NCBI GenBank assembly: GCA_021371965.1
Contig: JAJFVE010000005.1
Coordinates: 1-51,934 of the forward strand
Source of the DNA: Planctomycetaceae bacterium
GTDB lineage: Bacteria > Planctomycetota > Phycisphaerae > SM23-33
Direction of reading: 5' to 3'
Length of the DNA: 51,934 nt
Below the pieces are notes generated by a model. It was given only the letters and a program-made list of their open reading frames with translations. It was not told the DNA's origin and made no database searches. This document shows, piece by piece, positions 43,571-50,967 of the stretch. The number at the start of each line of letters is the position of its first letter. Position 1 is the first letter of the stretch. Made by a program: the position numbers and the translations under genes.

Positions 43571-43736
43571 GTTATCGCTCCGGTCTGGATCGATTCCCGC
43601 GCTGGTCTTTGCGTCGTGGGACCGAACATCATTCATGAATATCCTCAAGATCCTCCTTGAAACACATGGCGAACATCGCGTAGTTTCTCGTTCGTTCCAT
43701 TTTGTGACATTCGTAAACGTGGCTGGGAGCGCAGCT

Positions 43737-44261
43737 ATGCCTGATTGGGGAACGATAGCGGTTCAATGCCGCAAGTGCGGACGAGTCACTTATCGCGCCT
43801 GGGACAAGGTGGGCGTGCTTTTTGCGTGCCCACAATGCAAACGCACCACGCAGACGCATGGGATCGCGGGGCAGCCTCAAGCGACATCTGAGCAATACAG
43901 CATTATCGTCCAGGCGGCCCGCAAGCAGTTCCGTGTGATGCTCGTGGCCGGACCGGCCTTTGGCGTGGAGTTGCTCATGATAGCCCTGTTCCTCCTGGGG
44001 GGAGCAAGAGCTGAATCGGATAACTGGCTGTCTCTGGGGGCAACATATGTTTGGGTTGTAGCTCATGTCGCCCTCTTCGTATCGGGGTGGATATTGCTCT
44101 TTGCGGAGCGGATGGCGTTCGATTGCCTGGGATACTGCCGCACGACGCTCTACGGGCTGTTCTTCATCGGCTGGCCGATATGGATGATCGTGTCGATTGT
44201 GGCCACCTTCCGCATGCAGTCCGCCGTCAAACGGCTCGCCGTGGCCGGGCATCGAGTCTGA
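43737..44261 (+). CDS. Zinc-ribbon membrane protein
   Basis: 174 residues. N-terminal zinc ribbon: VQCRKCGRVTYRAWDKVG and LFACPQCKRTTQ (CX2C..CX2C). Then four hydrophobic segments, including VMLVAGPAFGVELLMIALFL, YVWVVAHVALFVSGWILLFA and TLYGLFFIGWPIWMIVSIVA. The layout resembles small planctomycete/Verrucomicrobia 'zinc ribbon plus TM' proteins of unknown role. ATG 43737 with GGGAG seven bases upstream; the longer frame is upstream repeat sequence. No operon partner on the same strand. Confidence 0.7.
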   Translation: MPDWGTIAVQCRKCGRVTYRAWDKVGVLFACPQCKRTTQTHGIAGQPQATSEQYSIIVQAARKQFRVMLVAGPAFGVELLMIALFLLGGARAESDNWLSLGATYVWVVAHVALFVSGWILLFAERMAFDCLGYCRTTLYGLFFIGWPIWMIVSIVATFRMQSAVKRLAVAGHRV

Positions 44262-44346
44262 ACGCAGACGGCCGGAGCTTACGCATAAGCTGATATTCTC
44301 GATGATATCAACTCCGCGTAGGCTCGCACGTCGATAGCGTAAGAGG

Positions 44347-44976
44347 CTATGGGACAGCATCCGCGGCAGCGAGGGCGGCTTTCACCTGCATGGTCAGCTT
44401 GAAGGTCTTGGCCGGCGGGGTGTCCTTTTCCCATGGGCGTTTGTATTCCAGGACGACAGTCGCCTGTCCGACCTTGACGGCCTCGAATGTAGTGACGAAC
44501 GTTCCACCCGATCCGACGCGCCCACGCGCGGGGTCAGGCTCGTACTCGATCTTGCCCAGCAGCTTGGCCGCGTCACCCTCGACCTTGCCCAGGTGCCACG
44601 CAAAGCCCGTGGTCATATTGCCTTTGAGGCGAATGACCACGCTTTGGCCGACGACGAGTTCGACGCTCTTGCCGTTCTGGTCGTCAAGCACCATCAGCGC
44701 AGCGGGCTTCTCAGCGGACTTCCCGGCAGATTTGTCCGCCGCCTGGGCCGCCGGCTGGGTCGCTGCCGCCAGCGGGGCCAGGCAGGCCTGACACTTGCCC
44801 TGCTTGTCAGAGCACGCGTGGCAGAGCTTGAAGGCCCCGCTGGAGGTGTCGCCCCCGCAGCCCGTGCACTTGCCGATGTCGCACGTGAACATCTTTCCCG
44901 TGCACTTGGAACAAAGCCCAGCCGCCGCCACGCCGCAGCAGACCGCCAACGTCAGCATCGTAACGATCGTCTTCAT
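44347..44976 (-). CDS. Cysteine-rich protein with chagasin-like (I42) protease inhibitor domain
   Basis: 209 residues. Signal peptide MKTIVTMLTLAVCCGVAAAG. Residues ~20-68 hold a CXXC-rich double zinc-ribbon-like segment: LCSKCTGKMFTCDIGKC, TGCGGD, LCHACSDKQGKCQACLAP. After an Ala/Lys linker, residues ~95-205 match peptidase inhibitor family I42: LKGNMTTGFAWHLGKVEGDA (the NPTTGxxW loop), RVGSGGTFVTTFEAVKVGQA and VVLEYKRPWEKDTPP (the RPWE loop). Chagasins block C1 cysteine proteases by three loops, all visible here. A GGAG stands eight bases before ATG 44976. Periplasmic; whether the Cys-rich half binds zinc outside the cytoplasm is unclear. Confidence 0.82.
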   Translation of the reverse strand: MKTIVTMLTLAVCCGVAAAGLCSKCTGKMFTCDIGKCTGCGGDTSSGAFKLCHACSDKQGKCQACLAPLAAATQPAAQAADKSAGKSAEKPAALMVLDDQNGKSVELVVGQSVVIRLKGNMTTGFAWHLGKVEGDAAKLLGKIEYEPDPARGRVGSGGTFVTTFEAVKVGQATVVLEYKRPWEKDTPPAKTFKLTMQVKAALAAADAVP

Positions 44977-45073
44977 TCCAAGTCTCCGGTTCGGGTTAAT
45001 CTGTCTCGCCGGGTTGGACGCCGCAGCGGCCCAAGAGTTCCCGGTATTCTTTGCAGGCCGCTGCCGCCTGCGG

Positions 45074-46180
45074 CTACAGTCCACCCAGAGCGCGGCGCAC
45101 GGCTTCGAGGTATCCGTTGCCGAAAACAGTATCGGGCTCCAGATAGCTCCCTTCGCTCCATTCGTTCCAGCTATTGACGGTGATCAGGCGCGGCGCCAGC
45201 CGGCGAGCGTCCACGAAATCCATGGCTTGACGCATGAACCCGCCGAAGAGCTCAGGACTCGTCTGCGTCACAAGGCCGTGCAGGGTCGTCTTGAAGCGTG
45301 GGTTGGTGTCCCAGCCGATCGACACATGCGGATAGAACGCTATCGAGAACTCGTCGGCCCACTTGCCCCAAGCTGCAGTGGCCGCTCGGCCCCACGCGTC
45401 GTAGGGACCGTCGGCCGGGACGTAGTGGGCCCACTGGTAGTTGGTGAGGCTGTCGAAGCCCAGGTAGGCGATCGTCTCGGCCTGTGAGCCCCCCGGGGCG
45501 TCCAGAACACCGCCCTTGGACGGCGGGACATTGCGCCACAGGATGGCCTGGAGGTGCAAGCCGGCAAAACCCGCAGCCGCTACGCGCCGGCGCAGCGATT
45601 CCAACGCCTCTCGCGCAGCATCGAGCCCGCCCAGGCCACGGATCAGCGTGCCGACCTCATAGATCGACAGCACCGGCTTATCGTCGATGCGGTAGTACGA
45701 CGGATGGCCGAAATACCGCTCGATCAGCCGCTGCGTGGCAGTGTCGAACGTCGGGCGGTCCACCGCGCCGGGATAGATCTGCTTGTACGCGTGCGACTGC
45801 TCCAGGTCCCACAGCGTCGAGGCGTCGTGGTTGGCCCACATGATGTAGAAGCGGATATCGCCGTTATTCCCCGCGCCGAGGAAGCCCCGATTAAGCGCCT
45901 CCTCGAGGAACGGCTGATTGTCATACCAGTACCAGTCGAAGATGAACACGTTGACGCCGTGCCCAGCCGCCGCGGCGATCTTCTGCTCCATGACGCGCGG
46001 GTCGGACTCGTCCTGATACCCCCATGCCGGCACGCGCGGCTGCCAGTGCCCCTCGAACTTCGGCGCCGCCGCGCGGATCGTCTGCCACTCTCCCTGCCCC
46101 TGCGGCATGAACCGCCGCCACCGAGGCTCGTCGTGATACGCCGGCCAGTAGTACGCCGCGATGTCGTAAGGTTGTCGCAT
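45074..46180 (-). CDS. WbsX-like / GH99-like domain protein
   Basis: 368 residues, TIM-barrel glycosyl hydrolase-like family (PF14307, 'glycosyltransferase WbsX'). Signature words: IAAYYWPAYHDEPRWRRFMP at the start, VNVFIFDWYWYDNQPFLEEA (~76-95), IRFYIMWANHDASTLWD, KPVLSIYEVGTLIRGLGG and the final TVNSWNEWSEGSYLEPD, where WNEWxExxxLEP is the diagnostic acidic motif of GH99/WbsX. It has no signal peptide, in line with members found in polysaccharide biosynthesis or intracellular glycan processing. ATG 46180. Enzymatic activity not established for the family. Confidence 0.88.
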   Translation of the reverse strand: MRQPYDIAAYYWPAYHDEPRWRRFMPQGQGEWQTIRAAAPKFEGHWQPRVPAWGYQDESDPRVMEQKIAAAAGHGVNVFIFDWYWYDNQPFLEEALNRGFLGAGNNGDIRFYIMWANHDASTLWDLEQSHAYKQIYPGAVDRPTFDTATQRLIERYFGHPSYYRIDDKPVLSIYEVGTLIRGLGGLDAAREALESLRRRVAAAGFAGLHLQAILWRNVPPSKGGVLDAPGGSQAETIAYLGFDSLTNYQWAHYVPADGPYDAWGRAATAAWGKWADEFSIAFYPHVSIGWDTNPRFKTTLHGLVTQTSPELFGGFMRQAMDFVDARRLAPRLITVNSWNEWSEGSYLEPDTVFGNGYLEAVRRALGGL

Positions 46181-46312
46181 GGTTCTTTCGCCTTGAAAGA
46201 GGGATGGACCAAGTCGGCGGGATTATACCCCGCAGCCTCCATTGGCGGCTTCTACTATTCTGTAAGTGGGCTAAGGAGGCGCGGCGGTACAATGTTCTCA
46301 AAGGAGACCACT

Positions 46313-46600
46313 ATGGCAGCGTATGCTGTTTTCACGCGCGAGAGAATGCGCGATGCGGCTGAGATGAAGCAGTACTCCGATCAGGTTGGCCCGACGCTCG
46401 AGGGGCATCCCGTCAAGGTGCTGGCGGCGTATGGGCCGCAGGTGATGCTCGAGGGCGCGGCCGTCGAGGGCGTGGTAATCCTGGAGTTCCCCTCCATCGC
46501 CGCGGCCAAGGCGTGGTACGACAGCCCGGCGTATCGCAAGGTGCGTGAGCACCGCTTCAAAGGCGCCGACTACCGCGCGGTGATCGTCGAAGGTCTCTGA
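46313..46600 (+). CDS. DUF1330 family protein
   Basis: 95 residues, ferredoxin-like ABM-type fold. AAYAVFTRERMRDAAEMKQY, SDQVGPTLEGHPVKVLAAYG, then VVILEFPSIAAAKAWYDSPA and YRKVREHRFKGADYRAVIVE; the 'LEFPS..AA..WY.SP.Y' segment is the DUF1330 hallmark. AAGGAG seven bases before ATG 46313. Size equals the family norm. Function unknown; may be a small-molecule binding or stress protein. It is convergent with another ABM-like gene 12 bp away. Confidence 0.85.
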   Translation: MAAYAVFTRERMRDAAEMKQYSDQVGPTLEGHPVKVLAAYGPQVMLEGAAVEGVVILEFPSIAAAKAWYDSPAYRKVREHRFKGADYRAVIVEGL

Positions 46601-46612
46601 CGGGTTCGCTCG

Positions 46613-46912
46613 TCAGACGATGATCGTCTCGCGAGTCCGCGCCAGCTCTTCGATGTACGTCAGATGCGGCCCGTCGACGACCCCGGCCCGGCCCAGGCAG
46701 TCCTTGAATTCCCTGGACTCATAGAACGCGCGGGCCTTGTCGACATCCTCGCACTCGTGGACGACGATCAGGTGGCTGGGGTCTTCCACGTCGCGGTTGA
46801 GGTAGGTCCTCTTGAAGCCCGACGATTGCAGCATCTCCTGCGCCGAGTCAAACTCGTTGCGAAACGCCTGAAAGTCCTTGACCCAGTACGATGCGATCAC
46901 GAAATACTTCAT
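46613..46912 (-). CDS. Small ABM-fold protein (antibiotic biosynthesis monooxygenase-like)
   Basis: 99 residues. MKYFVIASYWVKDFQAFRNE, FDSAQEMLQSSGFKRTYLNR, then SHLIVVHECEDVDKARAFYE and REFKDCLGRAGV: alternating strand-helix pattern of a ferredoxin-like dimeric alpha/beta barrel. GGAGG nine bases before ATG 46912 decides the start against a longer alanine/glycine-rich upstream frame that is antisense to the next gene. Monooxygenase activity is only a fold-based guess; many such proteins act as simple binding subunits. Confidence 0.8.
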   Translation of the reverse strand: MKYFVIASYWVKDFQAFRNEFDSAQEMLQSSGFKRTYLNRDVEDPSHLIVVHECEDVDKARAFYESREFKDCLGRAGVVDGPHLTYIEELARTRETIIV

Positions 46913-46986
46913 GGCTTGGCCCTCCACTGCCCGGCATCCTTTATAATTATAAGCGCGCCGGGCGCGCGGTTGGCCGCACGACCGCG

Positions 46987-47418
46987 TCAGAAGATATTCG
47001 ACAGGTAGTCCTTGCCGAACGCCAGCAGCCCGCCGTAGTGCCCGGTCAGCGCGACCAAGGCCGCCGCCGCGGCGATCAGCACGGCATAGGCCCAGCCCCA
47101 CGTTCCCGAAAGCTTGTTCTTCCGCAGTATCCGGACCACCGCCGCCAGGGCCGCGACCGTCGTGGTCATGATCCCCAGCGACTCGTGCATCTCGCCCAGT
47201 TCGGCGACATCGCCCGTGAGATTCATCGTGCTTATGAGCATGATCCCCGTTGCCATGGCGGGGATGGCCGCGGCGGCCCCCAGCACGATGCAGAAATACC
47301 CGGCCTCCTGAAAAATCGTCTTGCGCCGCCAGAGCCAAAGGGCGTCGGCCAAGGCCGCCACGATAATCAGCGCCAGCGGAAAGTGCAGCACCAGCAGATG
47401 CAACTTACCTGTCGCCAT
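46987..47418 (-). CDS. DUF2231 family membrane protein
   Basis: 143 residues, four membrane helices. GKLHLLVLHFPLALIIVAAL then ADALWLWRR is the DUF2231 entry motif (HPxxVHFPIAL). Next come AGYFCIVLGAAAAIPAMATG, SLGIMTTTVAALAAVVRILR and the last helix WAYAVLIAAAAALVALTGHY followed by GG. Usually linked to haem or respiratory electron-transfer clusters, though no such gene is adjacent here. ATG 47418 with GGAG eight bases upstream; the longer frame adds a non-hydrophobic arginine-rich stretch. Confidence 0.82.
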   Translation of the reverse strand: MATGKLHLLVLHFPLALIIVAALADALWLWRRKTIFQEAGYFCIVLGAAAAIPAMATGIMLISTMNLTGDVAELGEMHESLGIMTTTVAALAAVVRILRKNKLSGTWGWAYAVLIAAAAALVALTGHYGGLLAFGKDYLSNIF

Positions 47419-47515
47419 GGGATGTCTCCAGTTCCGTGCCGCCGCGGCGGACCATCGGGCCGCAAAGATCACAAGTGCCCGAACATGACACAACAGCAGT
47501 CTATTCTATGCGGCA

Positions 47516-47911
47516 TGGTCGCCGGCAAGAAGTCCAAAGCCGCTGCCCCGCGGCCGCTCGCAAAGCCTCGCCGACGCGTTGGCCGCGTACATCACAAGCG
47601 CCGGCGGCTCGATCATCACCGGCGTGAACATCCAGAGCCTCGACGATCTGCTGCCCGCCCCCGCGTGGCATGGGCGTCTCGCCCATGCTCTTTCTGTGTG
47701 GCATGGGCGTCCCGCCCATGCTCTTGGGTGGCATAGGGGTCAACCGTGCTCAGCGGATCTGGGGTCAACGATCGGGGACACGCACAACGGAGTTGTGCGT
47801 GACACCCGTCCCCTCGTGCCGCTGGACGTTTCGCCCCGCCAGGTGCTCGCCCGCGCCGCGATCAAAGATGCCGAATCTGCTATTAGCGAGTTTGCCCAAA
47901 ATCGAAAATAA
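47516..47911 (+). pseudogene. Possible broken small gene invaded by palindromic repeats
   Basis: After ATG 47516 the frame MVAGKKSKAAAPRPL is plausible, but continuation needs a frameshift to reach SQSLADALAAYITSAGGSII, TGVNIQSLDDLLPAP. Two copies of the palindromic repeat and a third hairpin then interrupt, after which PLDVSPRQVLARAAIKDAES, AISEFAQNRK again looks protein-like. Helical, polar pieces before and after the repeats suggest one small gene disrupted by repeat insertion; without a homologue this stays tentative. Confidence 0.3.
47665..47801. repeat. Three adjacent palindromes
   Basis: GTGGCATGGGCGTCTCGCCC with ATGC (47665-47688), GTGGCATGGGCGTCCCGCCC with ATGC (47698-47720), and a further degenerate GTGGCAT, are copies of the window-wide repeat. 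A separate perfect 10-bp stem CACGCACAAC GGA GTTGTGCGTG lies at 47779-47801. Confidence 0.8.
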
Positions 47912-47943
47912 CGCCCTTGCTTATTTTCGCCTCCGCAAATAAG
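47903..47943 (+). promoter_or_regulatory. Operator-like palindrome upstream of fic
   Basis: CTTATTTTCG CCTC CGCAAATAAG (47920-47943): 10-bp arms with one mismatch, ending nine bases before the start codon. A third half-site CGAAAATAA lies at 47903-47911, a perfect inverse of TTATTTTCG. The DNA is much more AT-rich than its surroundings. Suits binding of a dimeric winged-helix protein such as the Fic protein's own C-terminal domain. Confidence 0.6.
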
Positions 47944-47952
47944 ATTCCAGAC

Positions 47953-49119
47953 ATGAAGAAGCCCTCAACTCAACCTCTCACCGGGCGCTACGTGCGATGT
48001 GCGGGCGGGGTTCGGGCGTTTATTCCCGCCCCGTTGCCCCCCGAAATCATCTGGACGCCCAAGCTGCTCCGCGCCTTGTCCGGGGCCGATCGCCTGATTG
48101 GCCAGCTCGCCGGCGAGGGCCGCAGCCTGCCCAACCCGCACCTGCTCATGCGGCCGTTCATCAAACGTGAGGCCGTCCTGTCCAGCCGGATCGAAGGCAC
48201 CCAGGCCACGCTGGGGGAATTGCTCGCCGCCGACGCCGGAGCGGCCGTGGCCCGCAGCCCCGAAGACCTGCGCGAAGTGGGCAACTACGTGGTCGCCCTG
48301 GACCATGGCATCAAGATACTCAAGAAGCTTCCCCTTTCCCTGCGGCTGGTCAAGGAGATCCACGCGAAGCTGATGCAGGGGGTCCACGGCGGCGTGGCTA
48401 CCCCGGGCGAGTTCCGCCGCAGCCAGAACTGGATCGGCCCGCCCGGAGGCACGCTGGCCAATGCCACTTTCGTGCCCCCGCCGCCGGAGGAATTGATGGC
48501 GTGCCTGGGCGAGTGGGAAAAGTTTCTGCACGACCGCTCGCTGCCGCCACTGGTCCAGGCCGCGTTGATGCATTACCAGTTCGAGGCCGTCCATCCCTTC
48601 CTCGACGGCAACGGCCGCGTGGGGCGGCTGCTGATTACGCTGTTTCTGATCGATCGCGAGGTTCTGCCCACGCCGCTGCTGTATCTCAGTGCGTTCTTCG
48701 ACGCCACCCGGGGCGATTACTACGATCATCTCTCGGCCGTCGGCACCGACGCGGCATGGGGTGCGTGGCTGGAGTACTTCCTCAACGGCGTGGCCCGCAT
48801 GTCCGCAGACGCCCTCAGCCGCGCCGAACGCATCAACGCATTGACGTCCAAGTGGCGTGAGAACGTGTCAACCGCCACGTCTCGCGTCCCTGCGCAGATG
48901 ATCGACCTGCTTGCAGAGAACCCGTACTGGACAATCAGCAAAGCTTCCCAGCGCCTGGGCGTTGCTTTTACTACCGCTCGCCGCGCGGTGGAAAAGCTCG
49001 TCCAGTCGGGCATCCTGCAGCAGACCACCGACGCCCGCCGCGACCGCGTCTTCTGCGCCACCGCCATCATGGACATCCTGGACGAACCGGCCAGGCTCAC
49101 CCCTAATCAGGATGGATGA
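47953..49119 (+). CDS. Fic family AMPylase with autoinhibitory helix and winged-helix domain
   Basis: 388 residues. Transfers AMP (or another nucleotide) to hydroxyl side chains of target proteins. An N-terminal Fic_N-like region carries the inhibitory motif SSRIEGTQ at ~77-84 (S/T-xxx-E-G), whose Glu81 would reach the active-site arginine; this is the class II arrangement. The core HPFLDGNGRVGRLL (~214-227) matches HxFxDGNGRxxR. The flap and base-binding loop is FRRSQNWIGPPGG. The C-terminal ~80 residues (ENPYWTISKASQRLGVAFTT, ARRAVEKLVQSGILQQTT) form a winged helix-turn-helix. Its gene has an AT-rich palindrome just upstream, suggesting autoregulation. It overlaps the next gene by 8 bp. No free antitoxin gene is needed or seen. 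Targets unknown. Confidence 0.93.
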   Translation: MKKPSTQPLTGRYVRCAGGVRAFIPAPLPPEIIWTPKLLRALSGADRLIGQLAGEGRSLPNPHLLMRPFIKREAVLSSRIEGTQATLGELLAADAGAAVARSPEDLREVGNYVVALDHGIKILKKLPLSLRLVKEIHAKLMQGVHGGVATPGEFRRSQNWIGPPGGTLANATFVPPPPEELMACLGEWEKFLHDRSLPPLVQAALMHYQFEAVHPFLDGNGRVGRLLITLFLIDREVLPTPLLYLSAFFDATRGDYYDHLSAVGTDAAWGAWLEYFLNGVARMSADALSRAERINALTSKWRENVSTATSRVPAQMIDLLAENPYWTISKASQRLGVAFTTARRAVEKLVQSGILQQTTDARRDRVFCATAIMDILDEPARLTPNQDG

Positions 49120-49618
49120 GCACGTGCAACGATTCACAATATGCATAGCGGGCTGCTTCTTGGCGTTGGGGGGCTGCGCGCAGTTGCCGCGGTCTTATCA
49201 GACCCTGGAACTGGGCAGGCCCTTGGACAAATCTACATTTCCAAAGGACGTAATCGTCCGGGAAGATAAGGAGAACCGATACGAAGTCGTGGAATATCGG
49301 CAGTTGGTGTTCCCCGTCGGTATGATCCGAAATACTCTTTGTGTTGAGCAGGATCCGCAAGGGCGGATTGTCCGGCTAAAGCTCGATGAGTATTCCGTTT
49401 CGTATTGGATCCTGTTCCTTGCCGGCGGCAACCGTTGCCATGAGCGGTGTCTGGGCCCCGACGGCAAACCGCTGGAGGAAAAATGGGATTCGCCTCCTTG
49501 GCGCATCATAACCCCGTTGGAGAACAACCTCGTATTCCTCATGGGCATGCAGCAGTGTTTTGGCAGTGAAGCAAAAGCGGCGCGGCAGTCGGCCACCCAA
49601 CCAGCACAAGCCCACTAG
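49112..49618 (+). CDS. Lipoprotein coupled to fic
   Basis: 168 residues. A type II signal peptide ends at LGGC (RFTICIAGCFLALGGCAQLP). Mature part: KSTFPKDVIVREDKENRYEV, RIVRLKLDEYSVSYWILFLA, with two Cys (RCHERC-like region) and an LENNLVFLMGMQQCFGSE end. Not recognised as a known family. It starts within the last codons of fic (ATGGATGA), so translation may be coupled, though the products likely act in different compartments; GTG 49124 is an alternative start. Slightly lower GC than neighbours. Confidence 0.7.
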   Translation: MDEHVQRFTICIAGCFLALGGCAQLPRSYQTLELGRPLDKSTFPKDVIVREDKENRYEVVEYRQLVFPVGMIRNTLCVEQDPQGRIVRLKLDEYSVSYWILFLAGGNRCHERCLGPDGKPLEEKWDSPPWRIITPLENNLVFLMGMQQCFGSEAKAARQSATQPAQAH

Positions 49619-49657
49619 ATGATCGTTCTCTATCCCAACTACCATTGGAGTTGACGC

Positions 49658-50923
49658 ATGCCTGATGCAGTGACCAAGCGGTACCTGGCGGCGGTGGATA
49701 AGACTCGGCCGGCGCGGATGAAGTGGTGGAACGAGGCGCGGTACGGGATGTTTGTCCATTGGGGGCTGTACGCGCAGATCGCCCGCAACGAGTGGGTCAT
49801 GAACTTCGAGGCCTGGGAGAAGGACGAGTACGACGCCTTCGCCGACACGTGGAAGCCCAGGCCCGGCGCCCCGCGCGAATGGGCGAAGCTCGCCGTCAAG
49901 GCCGGCATGAAGTACATGGTCCTGACGACCAAGCACCACGAGGGCTTCTGCCTCTGGGACACCCAGCAGACCGACTTCAACGCCGTCAAACGCGGCCCGC
50001 ATCGCGACCTGGTGGGCGAGTTCGTCGACGCCTGTCGCGAGTTCGGGCTCAAGGTCGGCTTCTATTACTCGCTGATGGACTGGCGACATGAAGACGGGAT
50101 GCGCTGCGGCAAAGACGAAGCGGCCCGCCGGCGGTTCGTCGACTTCACGCACAGCTGCGTGCGCGAGTTGATGACCAACTACGGCAAGGTCGACATCCTC
50201 TGGTACGACGTCTCGTGGCCGCTGAGCAAAGCCGAGCAGTGGGAAAGCGTCACGATGAATGGCATGGCCCGCAAGCTCCAGCCGCACATCCTGATCAACG
50301 ACCGCTCGCAGATTCCCGAGGACTTCAACACCCCCGAGGGGCAGGTCAAACCCTCCGAAGCCGGCCGCGGCTGGGAGGCGTGCATGATGTCCGACGAGAC
50401 CTCCTGGGGCTACATGCCCTCGGCCGCGGCAGACACCGTGACGCCGCGCGACATCCTGCGCATGCTCGCCACCGCCAGCGCCAACCAGGGCAACCTGCTG
50501 CTCAACGTCGGACCGGCGCCGGACGGCACGATCCCCACCACGGCGGCAGAGCCGCTGCTGACCGTCGGCAAGTGGCTCAAGCTCAACGGCGAGGCCGTCT
50601 ACGGCCGCCTGGACCGCAACAACCTCTGGGGCTCGGCGTGCGGAATCTCATCGCTGCGCGGCAACACGTCGTACTTCTGGTGCCGCAACTGGCCGGGGCG
50701 TGAGATCCGGCTGGGCAACTACCCGACCAAGCTCAAGAAGGTCTCCTTCCTGGTCAGCGGAAAAGAGATCCAGTACGAGCAGCGCGCCAAGTGCATCATC
50801 CTGAAGAACCTCCCCCCGACAAGCCCCGACAAACTCGCCGGCGTGACGATCATCAAACTGGACTTCGCCCGCAAACCCGAGTTCATCAACGGCGGCGCCA
50901 CGACGATGGCGCTGGGTCTGTGA
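49658..50923 (+). CDS. Alpha-L-fucosidase, GH29
   Basis: 421 residues. Hydrolyses terminal alpha-L-fucose. Catalytic (beta/alpha)8 barrel: WWNEARYGMFVHWGLYAQIA (~23-42), MVLTTKHHEGFCLWDTQQTD (~87-106), LVGEFVDACREFGLKVGFYY and VDILWYDVSW with the nucleophile Asp184. The substrate histidines sit in HWG and KHHEG as in known GH29 enzymes. After ~330 a C-terminal beta-sandwich (LKKVSFLVSGKEIQYEQRAK) completes the usual fold. No signal peptide from ATG 49658 (TTGGAG eight bases upstream), so fucosylated oligosaccharides would be processed inside the cell. Fits the sulfatase and other glycan enzymes of this window. Confidence 0.95.
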   Translation: MPDAVTKRYLAAVDKTRPARMKWWNEARYGMFVHWGLYAQIARNEWVMNFEAWEKDEYDAFADTWKPRPGAPREWAKLAVKAGMKYMVLTTKHHEGFCLWDTQQTDFNAVKRGPHRDLVGEFVDACREFGLKVGFYYSLMDWRHEDGMRCGKDEAARRRFVDFTHSCVRELMTNYGKVDILWYDVSWPLSKAEQWESVTMNGMARKLQPHILINDRSQIPEDFNTPEGQVKPSEAGRGWEACMMSDETSWGYMPSAAADTVTPRDILRMLATASANQGNLLLNVGPAPDGTIPTTAAEPLLTVGKWLKLNGEAVYGRLDRNNLWGSACGISSLRGNTSYFWCRNWPGREIRLGNYPTKLKKVSFLVSGKEIQYEQRAKCIILKNLPPTSPDKLAGVTIIKLDFARKPEFINGGATTMALGL

Positions 50924-50967
50924 GGATCCCGAGCGACTGGCAGATCAGTGCGGTGGCGTTGCGAGTT

